From assembly GCF_029193575.1 (NCBI RefSeq), contig NZ_JARGCS010000036.1:124001-188000 (forward strand): a DNA stretch of 64,000 bases. Direction: 5' to 3'. This stretch comes from Pseudomonas entomophila. Lineage in GTDB: Bacteria; Pseudomonadota; Gammaproteobacteria; Pseudomonadales; Pseudomonadaceae. Below are positions 1 to 8,495 of this stretch, piece by piece. Every line of letters begins with the position of its first letter. Positions within the stretch are counted from its first letter, which is position 1. The translations under genes and the position numbers were made by a program. The notes beneath the pieces were generated by a model. That model was not told the origin of the DNA. It did no database searches and saw only the letters and a list, made by a program, of their open reading frames with translations.

Positions 1-586
1 CCTGCGGGTCGGGGAAGTTCTCCAACAGCGGGATGTCGACGATGCTCGACTTGAAGTTGTTGGCCACCAGGCGCCCGACTTGGCCGGACTTGAGCACGTT
101 GTCGCGCAAGGTGTCGAGGCTGTCCTCGGAGCCGTTGTAGGTGTTGGGGATCACCTCGCCACCGGAGAAGCCCTCCTCGGTGACCTCGCTCCAGCGCACG
201 CTGGGGCTCCACAACGACTTCAGCCCCGCGCGGTCGACGCCGGGGATGTAGAACACCTCGTCGTGGATCTGGCGCAGGGTCTCCATGTAGTCCTTGTCGA
301 AGATGTCGCCGTTGACCGACTCGACCGAGATACGCACGGTGTTGCCAAGGTTGGCCAGGTCGTTGCGGTGCTCGAGCATCTGTTCGATGAACGGGTGCTG
401 CAGCGGGATCATCTTCTCGAAGCTGGTGGACGGGCGGATCTGCGTGGCCTGCCAGAACAGGAAGATGCTTACCAACAGGCACAGGGCGATGACCACCGGC
501 CGGTTGTTGAAGATCAGCCGTTCGAGCAGGGTGGCCTTGTCCTGGTGGTGCTGCTGATGCATGTCGAAATTCTCCCGGCGGGTCAT
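1..586 (-). CDS. RND/MMPL-family exporter, N-terminal part (cut by window edge)
   Basis: The visible 195 residues begin MTRRENFDMHQQHHQDKATL. There is one hydrophobic segment at about residues 30-50 (VVIALCLLVSIFLFWQAT), followed by a soluble region with FEKMIPLQHPFIEHMLEHRN. This is the usual start of MMPL/RND-type exporters: an inner-membrane helix, then the first periplasmic porter domain. The start is the ATG at 586, with a strong GAGGAGG ribosome site 7 bases upstream. It overlaps the stop codon of the upstream beta-propeller gene by 4 bases (ATGA), so the two are translationally coupled. The remaining helices and the second porter domain lie beyond the window. The substrate cannot be read from the sequence; related operons in pseudomonads are linked to lipid or steroid export by knowledge only. 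Confidence 0.8.
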   Translation of the reverse strand, partial: MTRRENFDMHQQHHQDKATLLERLIFNNRPVVIALCLLVSIFLFWQATQIRPSTSFEKMIPLQHPFIEQMLEHRNDLANLGNTVRISVESVNGDIFDKDYMETLRQIHDEVFYIPGVDRAGLKSLWSPSVRWSEVTEEGFSGGEVIPNTYNGSEDSLDTLRDNVLKSGQVGRLVANNFKSSIVDIPLLENFPDPQ

Positions 587-1605
587 GGCCTTGCCTCCTC
601 GGCGCCTTCGGCGGTGGCCAGGTGCACGCCACCCTGCCCCACCAGCAACAGCCCGCCGCCGGCCAGGCCGCTGACGCCAGCCAGGGCGAGACGGTCGGCG
701 CGGTTGTAGACCGTGAAGGTCTGGCCATCATCAAAGCTGCGCAGCACGCTGCCGCCGTTACCGACCAGGGCCAGGCTGCCGTCATCGAGAAGCGTAGCGC
801 TTGCCAGGCCGAATTCGAGCGGGCCGCGCGCGGCGTTCAGCTCGATGGGCTGCCAGCTGTCACCGAAATCGGTGGAGCGGAACAGGTTGCCGCGCAGGCC
901 GTAGGCCAGCAGGGTGTGGGGTTGCGCGGTGCCGATCACGCCGAACAGCGAGCCCTCGTAGGGGCCTTCGACACGCGACCAGGTTTGGCCCGCGTCGCTG
1001 GAACGGAACATGCTGCCCTGCTCGCCGACGATGAACAGGCCGTCGTCCTTGACCGCGGTGATCGCGTTCAGGTGCAGTTGGTCGGGGTTGTCGAGGCGCT
1101 CGGCGACGTCCTGCCATTGCTGGCCGCCGTCGGTGGTTTCCAGCAGCGCGCCATAGGCGCCGACGGCGAAACCGTGCTGGGCATCGACGAACCACACGTC
1201 GAGCAATGGGGCTTCGCGGGAAAGGTCTTCGAACTGCTTGCTCCAGGTGGCGCCGCCGTCGTTGCTGGCGAGGATCTGCGCGTCGTGGCCGACCGCCCAG
1301 CCGCGCTTGTCGTCGAGGAAGAACACCGCGGTGAGCAGTTGCCGGGTGGGCACCCGGGCCTGGGTCCAGGTCTTGCCCTGGTCGTCGGAGAACAGGATAT
1401 GACCACGGTCGCCGACCACCACCAGACGCTTGCCGGCATGGGTGGCGTCGATCAGCAGGCTCTGGCTGGCCTTGGCCGATTCCGCCGAGTATTCCCCCGC
1501 GGCCGCAGCCTGTGCGTGGGTGGTCCATGTTCCCAGCGCCAATGCCGCGCTGGCCGTCACTGCCCAGGCGCCGCGCCTGGCGTTCGCCTTCAGCCATTCC
1601 CTCAT
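583..1605 (-). CDS. YCF48/BNR-repeat beta-propeller protein, secreted
   Basis: The protein has 340 residues. A signal peptide covers about residues 1-35, ending AHAQAAAA-like at the cleavage region. It is followed by repeated blades of the form GDRGHILFSDDQGKTW, GHDAQILASNDGGATW, GAYGALLETTDGGQQW and GEQGSMFRSSDAGQTW. These are Asp-box/BNR repeats as in the YCF48 (photosystem II assembly-like) family, which pseudomonads use for non-photosynthetic purposes. The product is probably a periplasmic or outer-face scaffold for the RND exporter, with which it overlaps by 4 bases. The ATG at 1605 has an AGGGGG ribosome site. Its biochemical role is not known to me; partnership with the exporter is inferred from the coupling. 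Confidence 0.82.
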   Translation of the reverse strand: MREWLKANARRGAWAVTASAALALGTWTTHAQAAAAGEYSAESAKASQSLLIDATHAGKRLVVVGDRGHILFSDDQGKTWTQARVPTRQLLTAVFFLDDKRGWAVGHDAQILASNDGGATWSKQFEDLSREAPLLDVWFVDAQHGFAVGAYGALLETTDGGQQWQDVAERLDNPDQLHLNAITAVKDDGLFIVGEQGSMFRSSDAGQTWSRVEGPYEGSLFGVIGTAQPHTLLAYGLRGNLFRSTDFGDSWQPIELNAARGPLEFGLASATLLDDGSLALVGNGGSVLRSFDDGQTFTVYNRADRLALAGVSGLAGGGLLLVGQGGVHLATAEGAEEARP

Positions 1606-1760
1606 GACTGCCCCCTGTTGTGTTCTTGTAGTGGGTCATCCATTGCAGGCACTGCGAAACCCCTGGAGTAGAGCCCTGCAATAGCTTTGGGCCATCCTAT
1701 CGGGGATTTCCGGGGGAAAACAACGAGCGGGACGTTATGTTTTGTTAAGCGCCCAAACGC

Positions 1761-1875
1761 ATCGCGGGGCAAGTCGGATCGCCGCACCGCCGCCCCCACA
1801 GGAATAGCACAAACCTCATGGCCTGCACGGTTCCTGTGGGGAGCGGCGGTGCGGCGATCCGACTTGCCCCGCGAT
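1761..1875. repeat. REP-type inverted pair, likely terminator
   Basis: The arms at 1761-1803 and 1832-1875 are reverse complements over about 43 bases, with one single-base indel. Both contain the core ATCGCGGGGCAAGTCGGATC. The core resembles the pseudomonad REP consensus but with TCGGATCGCCGC in place of the usual CCCGCTCC. The loop is 28 bases. The pair sits between the start of the beta-propeller gene and the end of pepN, both on the minus strand, in a 285-base gap. I saw no other gene in that gap. Confidence 0.75.
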
Positions 1876-1890
1876 TGGGTCGCCCGGGTG

Positions 1891-4548
1891 TTACGCCAGG
1901 CTTTTGCTCACCACCTCATACACATCGCTGGACAGCGCCCCGGAAGCGAGAATCCGCTCCAGCTCGCCCTTCATCAGCGCCTGGCGCGCCTCGTCGTACT
2001 TGCGCCAGCGAGTCAGCGGCGCCAACTGGCGCGAGGCGATCTGCGGGTTCAGCGCGTTGAGCTCGATCACTAGGTCGGCCAGGAAGCGATACCCCGAACC
2101 GTCGGCGGCGTGGAAGTTGACCAGGTTCTGCCCGGCGAAGGCGCCCACCAGCGCGCGCACCTTGTTCGGGTTCTTCAGGGTGAACGCCGGGTGCTGCATC
2201 AGCGCCTCGACCCGCGCCAGGCCGCCCGGCAAGGTACTGGCCGCCTGCACGCTGAACCACTGGTCCATGACCAGCGGGTTGTCCTTGAAGTGCTCGGCGA
2301 AGGCTTCCAGGGCCTTGGCGCGCTCGGCTTCGAATGGCGAGTTGACCAGCACCGCCAGCGCAGTCAGGCGCTCGGTCATGTTGTCGCACTGCTCGAACTG
2401 CTCCAGGGTCGCCTCCAGCACCTGCGCCTTGCCGCTCTGCATCAGGTACGACAGGGCGATGTTCTGCAAGCTGCGGCGGGCGAAGTGCTCGGCCTCGGCG
2501 ACGTAGGCGGTGTTGCGCGACACCTCGCGGTTGGCCTGGTAGCGCGCCCACAGGGCGTCGAACAGCTGCTCGGCGATCTGCTGGCGGGCGAACTCGCGGG
2601 CGGCGTGGATGGCGTCGACATCGGCCACCTGGCTGATCTCGGTGAGGTAGGCCTCGCCCGGCAGCGAGAGCATCTCGGCGACCATGGCCGGGTCCAGCGC
2701 GTCGTTGCCCAGCACCGCGCCCAGGGCGGTGATCAGGCGCGGGTCGAGCTGCAGCGCCTCGCCGCGCTGGTGCTGGCCGATCAGTTCCTGCAGCACCTGC
2801 ACCGACAACTGCTGCCCCGCCTCCCAGCGGTTGAAGCCGTCGCTGTCGTGCTGCATGAGGAACATCAGTTGGTCGCGGTCGTAGGGGAAGCTCAGCTTGA
2901 CCGGTGCGCTGAAGCCGCGCAGCAGCGACGGCAGCGGCTTGGAAGCGATGCCGGCGAAGGTGAAGGTCTGCTCGGCCTCGGTCACCGACAACACGCGAGT
3001 GCTGCCCACGGCCTGCGCCTCAGCGGCCAGGCGCAGCGGCAGGTCGTTGCCGTCGGCGTCCAGCAGGCCCAGCTCAACCGGGATCACGAACGGCAGTTTC
3101 TCGGCTTTGTCCGGGGTCGCCGGGCAGCTCTGGCGGAAGGTCAGGCTGTAGGTCTGGGCGGCGGCGTCATAGGCCTCGCTGACCTCCAGGCGCGGCGTGC
3201 CGGCCTGGCTGTACCAGCGCTTGAACTGGGTGAGGTCGACGCCGTTGGCGTCTTCCATGGCCTTGATGAAGTCGTCGGTGGTCACCGCTTGCCCGTCGTG
3301 GCGCTCGAAGTACAGGTCACTGCCCTTGCGGAAGCCCTCGGCACCGAGCAGGGTGCGGACCATGCGCACCACCTCGGAGCCCTTCTCGTACACGGTCAGG
3401 GTGTAGAAGTTGGAGATTTCGATGAAGCTGTCCGGGCGCACCGGGTGGGCCATGGGGCCGGCGTCCTCGGCGAACTGGTGGGTGCGCAGGTAGGCGACGT
3501 CCTCGATGCGCTTGACCGTGCGCGAGTTCATGTCGGCGCTGAACTCGGCGTCGCGGAACACCGTGAAGCCTTCCTTGAGCGACAGCTGGAACCAGTCGCG
3601 GCAGGTCACGCGGTTGCCCGACCAGTTGTGGAAGTACTCGTGGGCCACCACGCCTTCGACGCGCTGGTGCGCGGCGTCGGTGGCGGTCTCGGCGCGGGCC
3701 AGCACGCAGCTGGAGTTGAAGATGTTCAGGCCCTTGTTTTCCATGGCGCCCATGTTGAAGTCGTTGACCGCGACGATCATGAAGATGTCCAGGTCGTATT
3801 CACGGCCGTAGACCTCCTCGTCCCAGCGCATGGACTTCTTCAGGCTGACCATGGCGTGGTCGCACTTGTCGATGTTCTCGGGCTCGACGTAGATGCGCAG
3901 GGTCACGTCGCGGCCGGACTGACGCACGAAGTTGTCCTCCACGCACCACAGGTCGCCCGCCACCAGGGCGAACAGGTACGCCGGCTTCATGAACGGGTCT
4001 TCCCAGGTCGCCCAGTGGCGGCCGTCCTCGGACGGGCCGCTGCCGACCGGGTTGCCGTTCGACAGCAACACCGGGTAGCGGTGCTGCTCGGCGATCACCG
4101 TGGTGGTGAAGGTGCTCATCACGTCCGGGCGGTCGAGGTAGTAGGTGATCTTGCGGAAACCCTCGGCCTCGCACTGGGTGCAGAACATCTTGCCGGACTT
4201 GTACAGGCCTTCCAGCGCAGTGTTGCTTTCCGGGTGGATCTTCACCGTGGTGTCGACGGTGAAGCGCTCGGCCTTGGGCTGCAGGGTCAGGCTGTCGTCG
4301 TCGAGCTGGTAGTCACCGGCGGCCAAGGCCTGGTCGTCGATCTGCACGCCGAGCAGCTCCAGCTGCTGGCCGTCGAGCACCAGCGGTGGCAGGCCGGCGC
4401 CACGTGCCGGGTTGCGGCGCATGACCAGTTGCGCATGGACCAGGCTGTGGTCCTCGAACAGCTCGAAGGTCAGGTGCGTCTCGTCGATCAGGTACTCGGG
4501 CGCCTGATAGTCCTTGAGGTAGATCACTTGCGGTTGTTCGGTACGCAT
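1891..4548 (-). CDS. pepN: Aminopeptidase N (M1 family)
   Basis: The enzyme is a cytosolic zinc metallopeptidase that removes N-terminal residues from peptides. It has 885 residues, the normal length for gamma-proteobacterial PepN. The exopeptidase signature GAMEN is at about residues 267-271. The zinc motif HEYFH is at about 303-307, with the third ligand Glu expected in the following LKEGFTVFRD stretch. The C-terminal half has the helical DUF3458-type region of this family. The ATG at 4548 is preceded by AAGGA. It is the next gene after the DUF2797 gene on the same strand, 12 bases downstream, so co-transcription is likely. Identification is firm. Confidence 0.97.
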   Translation of the reverse strand: MRTEQPQVIYLKDYQAPEYLIDETHLTFELFEDHSLVHAQLVMRRNPARGAGLPPLVLDGQQLELLGVQIDDQALAAGDYQLDDDSLTLQPKAERFTVDTTVKIHPESNTALEGLYKSGKMFCTQCEAEGFRKITYYLDRPDVMSTFTTTVIAEQHRYPVLLSNGNPVGSGPSEDGRHWATWEDPFMKPAYLFALVAGDLWCVEDNFVRQSGRDVTLRIYVEPENIDKCDHAMVSLKKSMRWDEEVYGREYDLDIFMIVAVNDFNMGAMENKGLNIFNSSCVLARAETATDAAHQRVEGVVAHEYFHNWSGNRVTCRDWFQLSLKEGFTVFRDAEFSADMNSRTVKRIEDVAYLRTHQFAEDAGPMAHPVRPDSFIEISNFYTLTVYEKGSEVVRMVRTLLGAEGFRKGSDLYFERHDGQAVTTDDFIKAMEDANGVDLTQFKRWYSQAGTPRLEVSEAYDAAAQTYSLTFRQSCPATPDKAEKLPFVIPVELGLLDADGNDLPLRLAAEAQAVGSTRVLSVTEAEQTFTFAGIASKPLPSLLRGFSAPVKLSFPYDRDQLMFLMQHDSDGFNRWEAGQQLSVQVLQELIGQHQRGEALQLDPRLITALGAVLGNDALDPAMVAEMLSLPGEAYLTEISQVADVDAIHAAREFARQQIAEQLFDALWARYQANREVSRNTAYVAEAEHFARRSLQNIALSYLMQSGKAQVLEATLEQFEQCDNMTERLTALAVLVNSPFEAERAKALEAFAEHFKDNPLVMDQWFSVQAASTLPGGLARVEALMQHPAFTLKNPNKVRALVGAFAGQNLVNFHAADGSGYRFLADLVIELNALNPQIASRQLAPLTRWRKYDEARQALMKGELERILASGALSSDVYEVVSKSLA

Positions 4549-4560
4549 GTGGCGGTCCTT

Positions 4561-5391
4561 TTACTGGAGCACGGCCAGCTGGTAGGCCGTGTACTTGCGA
4601 ATGTTGATCACACCGGTGTCGAAGATCAGGTACTGGCCCTTGATGCCCAGCAGCGTGCCTTCGGCCACCGGGTCCTTGTCCAGGTTGAAGCTGACGATCT
4701 TCTTCGGGTAGGCCTCGACCGGGTAGCGCATCTCCACCACTTCGGCATCGGGCAACGGCTGGATGGCCTGCAGGCCGAAGCGCTCCTGCAAACCCCGCAG
4801 GCCGTCGGCACAGGCGTCGAAGATCTGCTCGCGGATGGCGGCAAGGTCGAGCACCTCGGCATCGCCCTTGAGCAGCGCGCGCCAGTTGGTGCGGTCGGGC
4901 ACCTGGCTGCGCAGCAGGTCTTCGACCAGCCCGGATTGCTGGCGGGTGGCCACGCGCAGGATCGGCAGCGCCTGGCTGGCGCCCTGGTCGAGCCAGCGGG
5001 TGGGCAGCTGGGTGGCGCGGGTGATGCCAACCTTGATGCCTGACGAGTTGGCCAGGTACACCACGTGGTCGGTCATGCAGAACTGCTCGCCCCACGATGG
5101 CTCACGGCAGGTGCCGGCGTCGTAGTGGCATTTCTCCGGGGCCATGATGCACACGTCGCATTGCGCCAGCTTGGTCATGCAGGGGTAGCAGTAGCCCTGG
5201 CTGAAGCTGGTCTTGGTGCGCTTGCCGCAATGGGTGCAGTGGATCGCGCCGAGGTACTCCAGGCGCAGCGACTGGCCGATCAGCGGGTTGACCGGCACCT
5301 GCTCCTCACCCAGGCGAAAACTGTACTGCACCACCGGTGCTTCCAGGCGCACCGCCATTTTGCTCAAAGAGCCACGAGCGAGTTCGATCAA
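4561..5391 (-). CDS. DUF2797 protein with cysteine-rich zinc-binding region
   Basis: The protein has 276 residues. Residues about 50-100 hold paired cysteines (IHCTHCGKRT, GYCYPCMTKLAQCDVCIM, EKCHYDAGTC), which should bind zinc. They are followed by VYLANSSGIKVGITRATQLPTRWLDQGA, which looks like a GIY-YIG-type fold remnant. This combination matches the DUF2797 family; the function is unknown to me. The reading frame opens with a TTG at 5391 that overlaps the stop of the upstream YeaC-like gene by 4 bases (TTGA). An ATG lies at 5358 (MAVRLEAP). The overlap favours the TTG but neither site has a strong ribosome site, so the first 11 residues are uncertain. Confidence 0.8.
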   Translation of the reverse strand: MIELARGSLSKMAVRLEAPVVQYSFRLGEEQVPVNPLIGQSLRLEYLGAIHCTHCGKRTKTSFSQGYCYPCMTKLAQCDVCIMAPEKCHYDAGTCREPSWGEQFCMTDHVVYLANSSGIKVGITRATQLPTRWLDQGASQALPILRVATRQQSGLVEDLLRSQVPDRTNWRALLKGDAEVLDLAAIREQIFDACADGLRGLQERFGLQAIQPLPDAEVVEMRYPVEAYPKKIVSFNLDKDPVAEGTLLGIKGQYLIFDTGVINIRKYTAYQLAVLQ

Positions 5392-5648
5392 TGTACCGAG
5401 TCCGACTTGAACAGAATGTTAGGGATCGGCGCCGACTTCGAGGCGCACTCCTGCGGGCCCATGTAGCCGGTGCGCTGGTCTTCGGGGAGGTTCTTGATCT
5501 CCCAGGCGATCACCGCTTGCAGCGACAGCTCCTTCTGCTCGGCGGTGAGCTTGCGCCCGTCCGACCATTTGCCGATCTCCACGGCCGTCTTCAGGCTCTC
5601 GTAGATCTCGGGTGTGATGTTTTCGATCATTTGCGCGAAAGTGGACAT
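5388..5648 (-). CDS. DUF1315 / YeaC-like small protein
   Basis: The protein has 86 residues, starting MSTFAQMIENITPEIYESLK and containing KLTAEQKELSLQAVIAWEIK and a C-terminal YMGPQECASKS. This matches the YeaC/DUF1315 family of small soluble gamma-proteobacterial proteins of unknown function. No signal peptide or membrane segment is visible. The ATG at 5648 has a clean AGGAG site. It is the first gene of the run YeaC-DUF2797-pepN, all with tight spacing, so it is probably translated from the same transcript as pepN. Confidence 0.82.
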   Translation of the reverse strand: MSTFAQMIENITPEIYESLKTAVEIGKWSDGRKLTAEQKELSLQAVIAWEIKNLPEDQRTGYMGPQECASKSAPIPNILFKSDSVH

Positions 5649-5661
5649 AGCGTCTCCTAAA

Positions 5662-6549
5662 TCAAGCCGACAGTTTACGCCGGGCCAGCGCCCCGCCCAA
5701 GAGCCCGGTCAGGCATCCGATGAGCAGGCCGCCCACGTGGGCGGCGTTGGCGATCTGACCGAAGCCCAGCTGGCCGACCACACCGGTCAGGCAGACCACC
5801 AGCCAGACCAGCATCATCACCAGCACGCCCTTGGGCAGGTTGAAGTGCGGGTTGGGCGCCAGCCACTGGTACAGCCAGACATGCCCGAGCAGGCCGTAGA
5901 GCACCCCGGACAGCCCGCCGAACAGGCTCGGGCCGCCAACGAAATGCTGGGCCAGGTTCGACACCAGGCTGAACAGCAGGGTCAGGCCCAGCAGCGCCCA
6001 GGGGCCCTGGCGCAGTTCGATGCGCTTGCCCAGCTCCCAGTACCACAGGCCGTTCATCGCCAGGTGCAGCACGCCGAAGTGCAGCAGCATCGGCGAGACC
6101 AGGCGCCACCACTGGCCTTCGCCGAGGGTCTGGGCCAGGGGGGTGAAGTACAGGTAGTCGCCCTGCACGTGGAAGTCGAGGAAGGTGAACCAACCAATGG
6201 TCGAGAGGTTGTCGCCCAGGCCCGTGAGGCCCGCGACCAGGATGCACAGCAGCAGCACGGCGGCGGTGACCTTGCAGGCGCGGGCCTGGTCCTTCAGCGA
6301 GGGGCGCGTTGGCGCATGCGCGGGTGAACCCGCTCCCACAGGGTCGACGGCGAGCTGGATGTCAGGGTTGCCTTCGGGGTAGCGCCGGTACAGCTCGCGC
6401 AGGTTCTCGGCCAAGGCCGGCGGGGCCCACAGCACCTGCTCACGGCCCTCCTCCACCACCCGGTGCGGCACCTCCAGGCGCCGCAGCATGCCGACGAAGC
6501 CGCTGAGGTCGACGCTCACCGGCAGGCGCATCACTTCGATCACGTTCAT
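5662..6549 (-). CDS. glpG: Rhomboid-family intramembrane serine protease (GlpG type)
   Basis: The protein has 295 residues. An N-terminal cytoplasmic domain (MNVIEVMRLPVSVDLSGFVG to about residue 75) is typical of GlpG. A linker is followed by six membrane segments. The nucleophile serine is in GGLSGVLYGLLGH and the catalytic histidine in ANAAHVGGLLIG; HFGVLHLAMNGLWYWELG supplies the conserved His/Asn pair in the second helix. The start is the ATG at 6549, which overlaps the stop of the upstream phosphoesterase gene by 4 bases; a longer frame to 6582 is not needed. The linker VGAGSPAHAPTRPSL is encoded by REP-like DNA, as reported separately. The gene symbol is by family resemblance; substrates are unknown. 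Confidence 0.88.
   Translation of the reverse strand: MNVIEVMRLPVSVDLSGFVGMLRRLEVPHRVVEEGREQVLWAPPALAENLRELYRRYPEGNPDIQLAVDPVGAGSPAHAPTRPSLKDQARACKVTAAVLLLCILVAGLTGLGDNLSTIGWFTFLDFHVQGDYLYFTPLAQTLGEGQWWRLVSPMLLHFGVLHLAMNGLWYWELGKRIELRQGPWALLGLTLLFSLVSNLAQHFVGGPSLFGGLSGVLYGLLGHVWLYQWLAPNPHFNLPKGVLVMMLVWLVVCLTGVVGQLGFGQIANAAHVGGLLIGCLTGLLGGALARRKLSA
6314..6344 (-). repeat. REP-like sequence inside the rhomboid coding region
   Basis: The stretch reads GCGCGGGTGAACCCGCTCCCACAGG on the plus strand, close to the REP form with GCGGGCAAGCCCGCTCCTACA. It lies in frame inside the rhomboid gene, between the sequence for the N-terminal domain and the first helix. It encodes about 10 residues of a Pro/Ala/Gly-rich linker. 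Confidence 0.6.
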
Positions 6550-7517
6550 TGGCTGGCCTGCGGGCGGTCGACGTCGACCCACACGAACTTGTGCGGGTCG
6601 ATGCGGGTTTCGTCATCCAGGCGGTACGCCGCCAGCTTGCCGTACAGCACCGCGCTGTAGTCCAGGCAGGCCAGGTTGGCGCGGATCGGCGCCGGGCGGC
6701 CGCTGCGCCAGTAGTGGCCGACGAACAGCAACGGCTCGTCCTCGGCGTAGCGCAGCAGGGCGTTCTTCTGCGCGGGCTCCAGCGGCGTGCGAGCCACCGC
6801 TTCGGGCAGCGCGTCGGGCTGGAACACGATGTCGCCGTAGGTCTGCGGGTCTTCTTCCCAGAACTTGGTGCGGAAGAACGCGCGGGTCAGGCCGTCGCCG
6901 CCGGTCAGGGTCAGGCCGTCAGGCAAGCGCATGTCGGTGCCGCGCAGCAGGCGGTTGCACACGGTGGAGGCGAAGCTGCCGGACACCGCCGAGGCCTGCA
7001 CGAAGTGCTGGTCGATGCGCCCGTCGGGGTGCTGGCCGCGCAGTTGCTCGATCAGCCTGTGGTCCCAGCAGGCGTGCACCAGGCGGAAGCGCCCGGCGTC
7101 GACGAACAGCGGCAGGGTGTAGAACCAGTCGATGAAGTCGTGCCAATCGCCGGGGTGCTGGGCGAACTGGGTCAGGGTTTCGTCGATCAGCCGGGCGTGG
7201 CGAGGGGTGTGTTCGCGCACGTAGGCCTTGCCGCTGCCCGGCAGCGCCGGCGTCACCCAACCCAGGGCGTTGTATTCATGGTTGCCCATGATGCAGTGGG
7301 CCTGCCCGGCCTCGACCATGTCGTGGACGATGTGCAGCGCCTCGCGGATGCGCGGGCCGCGGTCGACGATGTCGCCAAGAAACAGCGCCTGGCGCCGTGG
7401 GTGACGCCAGACGCCAGCCACGCGCTGGTAGCCGAGGGTGTCGAGCAGGCGTTCGAGGGTCAGCGCACAGCCATGCACGTCGCCGATGATGTCGAAACTT
7501 CGCGCCGGATCGAGCAT
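6546..7517 (-). CDS. Metallophosphoesterase (symmetrical bis-tetraphosphatase-like)
   Basis: The protein has 323 residues and carries the calcineurin-type phosphoesterase motifs in order: GDVHGC at about residues 12-17, GDIVDRGP at about 48-55, and GNHEYN at about 77-82. Later histidines in HACWDHR and FVGHYWRSG complete the dimetal site. The substrate is probably a nucleotide or protein phosphate, but it cannot be assigned; it is longer than ApaH. The start is the ATG at 7517, which shares its first base with the nadK stop (TGATG). The 4-base overlap with the rhomboid gene downstream makes nadK, phosphoesterase and rhomboid one coupled operon. A much longer open frame to 8534 is a nadK shadow. 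Confidence 0.85.
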   Translation of the reverse strand: MLDPARSFDIIGDVHGCALTLERLLDTLGYQRVAGVWRHPRRQALFLGDIVDRGPRIREALHIVHDMVEAGQAHCIMGNHEYNALGWVTPALPGSGKAYVREHTPRHARLIDETLTQFAQHPGDWHDFIDWFYTLPLFVDAGRFRLVHACWDHRLIEQLRGQHPDGRIDQHFVQASAVSGSFASTVCNRLLRGTDMRLPDGLTLTGGDGLTRAFFRTKFWEEDPQTYGDIVFQPDALPEAVARTPLEPAQKNALLRYAEDEPLLFVGHYWRSGRPAPIRANLACLDYSAVLYGKLAAYRLDDETRIDPHKFVWVDVDRPQASQ

Positions 7518-8407
7518 CAGTCGTCCCTGCCGCCCAGGCGGCTGCCCCAGCCGAGCTTGGTGCGGCAGACCTCGTAGTAGTTGTGGTCCAGCGGGTGGAT
7601 CAGGCGCAGTTTCTGCGGCTTCTTGCTGACCGTGATGGTGTCGCCGGGGGCGCAGGTGAAGTGGTTCTGGCCGTCGCAGGAGACCTGCGGGTAGATCTGC
7701 AGGTCCTTGGACACCACGATCTTCAGCTCGCTGTTGCCGTCGACCACGATCGGCCGCCCCGACAGCGTGTGCGGGTACATCGGCACGATGACGATGGCGT
7801 CGAGCTTGGGGTGCATGATCGGGCCGCCCGCCGACAGTGCGTAGGCCGTCGAACCGGTCGGCGTGGCGACGATCAGGCCGTCGGCCTTCTGGCTGCAGAC
7901 GAACTGGCCGTCGATGTAGATCTCGAACTCGATCATCCGCGTCGACTTGCCCGGGTGCAGGACCACATCGTTGAGCGCGTCGCCCTGGCCGATGGCCTCG
8001 TTGTGACGACGCACCTCGGCCTGCAGCAGGAAGCGGTTCTCCACCAGGTAGTGGCCGTCGAGCACTTCGGCGACCTTGGTTTCCAGCTCGTCGGGGCGGA
8101 TGTCGGTGAGAAAGCCCAGGTTGCCGCGGTTGATGCCCAGCACCGGGATGTTGTGGCGGGCCAGGGCGCGGGCGGCGCCAAGCAGGCTGCCGTCGCCGCC
8201 GACCACGATGACCAGGTCGCAGACCTCGCCCAGCAGCTTGCGCGTGGAGGTTTGCAGACCATGGCCGGGCAGCACTTCGGCGATGGTGTCCTCGAGAATC
8301 ACGTGCAGGTGGCGTTCCAGCAGGAATTTCTTCAGCCGGCGAATGGTGTCGAGCACCTGGGAGCTGCCGAGGCGTCCGATGATACCGATATTGCGAAATT
8401 GCTCCAT
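7517..8407 (-). CDS. nadK: NAD kinase
   Basis: The enzyme phosphorylates NAD to NADP in the cytoplasm. It has 296 residues, starting MEQFRNIGIIGRLGSSQVLD. The GGDGSLLGAAR motif at about residues 70-80 gives the catalytic Asp and phosphate-binding Gly. NRGNLGFLTD and the NAD-binding PTGSTAYALSAGGPI follow, and the C-terminal half is the usual beta-sandwich. The start is the ATG at 8407, preceded by GCAGGAG; a longer frame to 8440 lacks such a site. It is the first gene of the nadK-phosphoesterase-rhomboid operon and is divergent from the DUF1853 gene, from which 88 bases separate it. Confidence 0.96.
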   Translation of the reverse strand: MEQFRNIGIIGRLGSSQVLDTIRRLKKFLLERHLHVILEDTIAEVLPGHGLQTSTRKLLGEVCDLVIVVGGDGSLLGAARALARHNIPVLGINRGNLGFLTDIRPDELETKVAEVLDGHYLVENRFLLQAEVRRHNEAIGQGDALNDVVLHPGKSTRMIEFEIYIDGQFVCSQKADGLIVATPTGSTAYALSAGGPIMHPKLDAIVIVPMYPHTLSGRPIVVDGNSELKIVVSKDLQIYPQVSCDGQNHFTCAPGDTITVSKKPQKLRLIHPLDHNYYEVCRTKLGWGSRLGGRDD

Positions 8408-8495
8408 GGGGCTCCTGCGAGGCTCTGCGGCGGGTGACAATGCCGGGATTATGGGCGAAACGACCGGCCAGCGGCAAACCGGCTATGCTCGCTGC

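Noticed and set aside
2110..5043. A 977-codon open frame opposite pepN and the DUF2797 gene
   Set aside because: It is the antisense shadow of pepN; it has no recognisable domain, an odd His/Val/Gln-rich composition and no ribosome site. Other long antisense frames (11217-13175, 23893-26439, 31644-34622, 36011-38266) are the same artefact of high GC at the third codon position.
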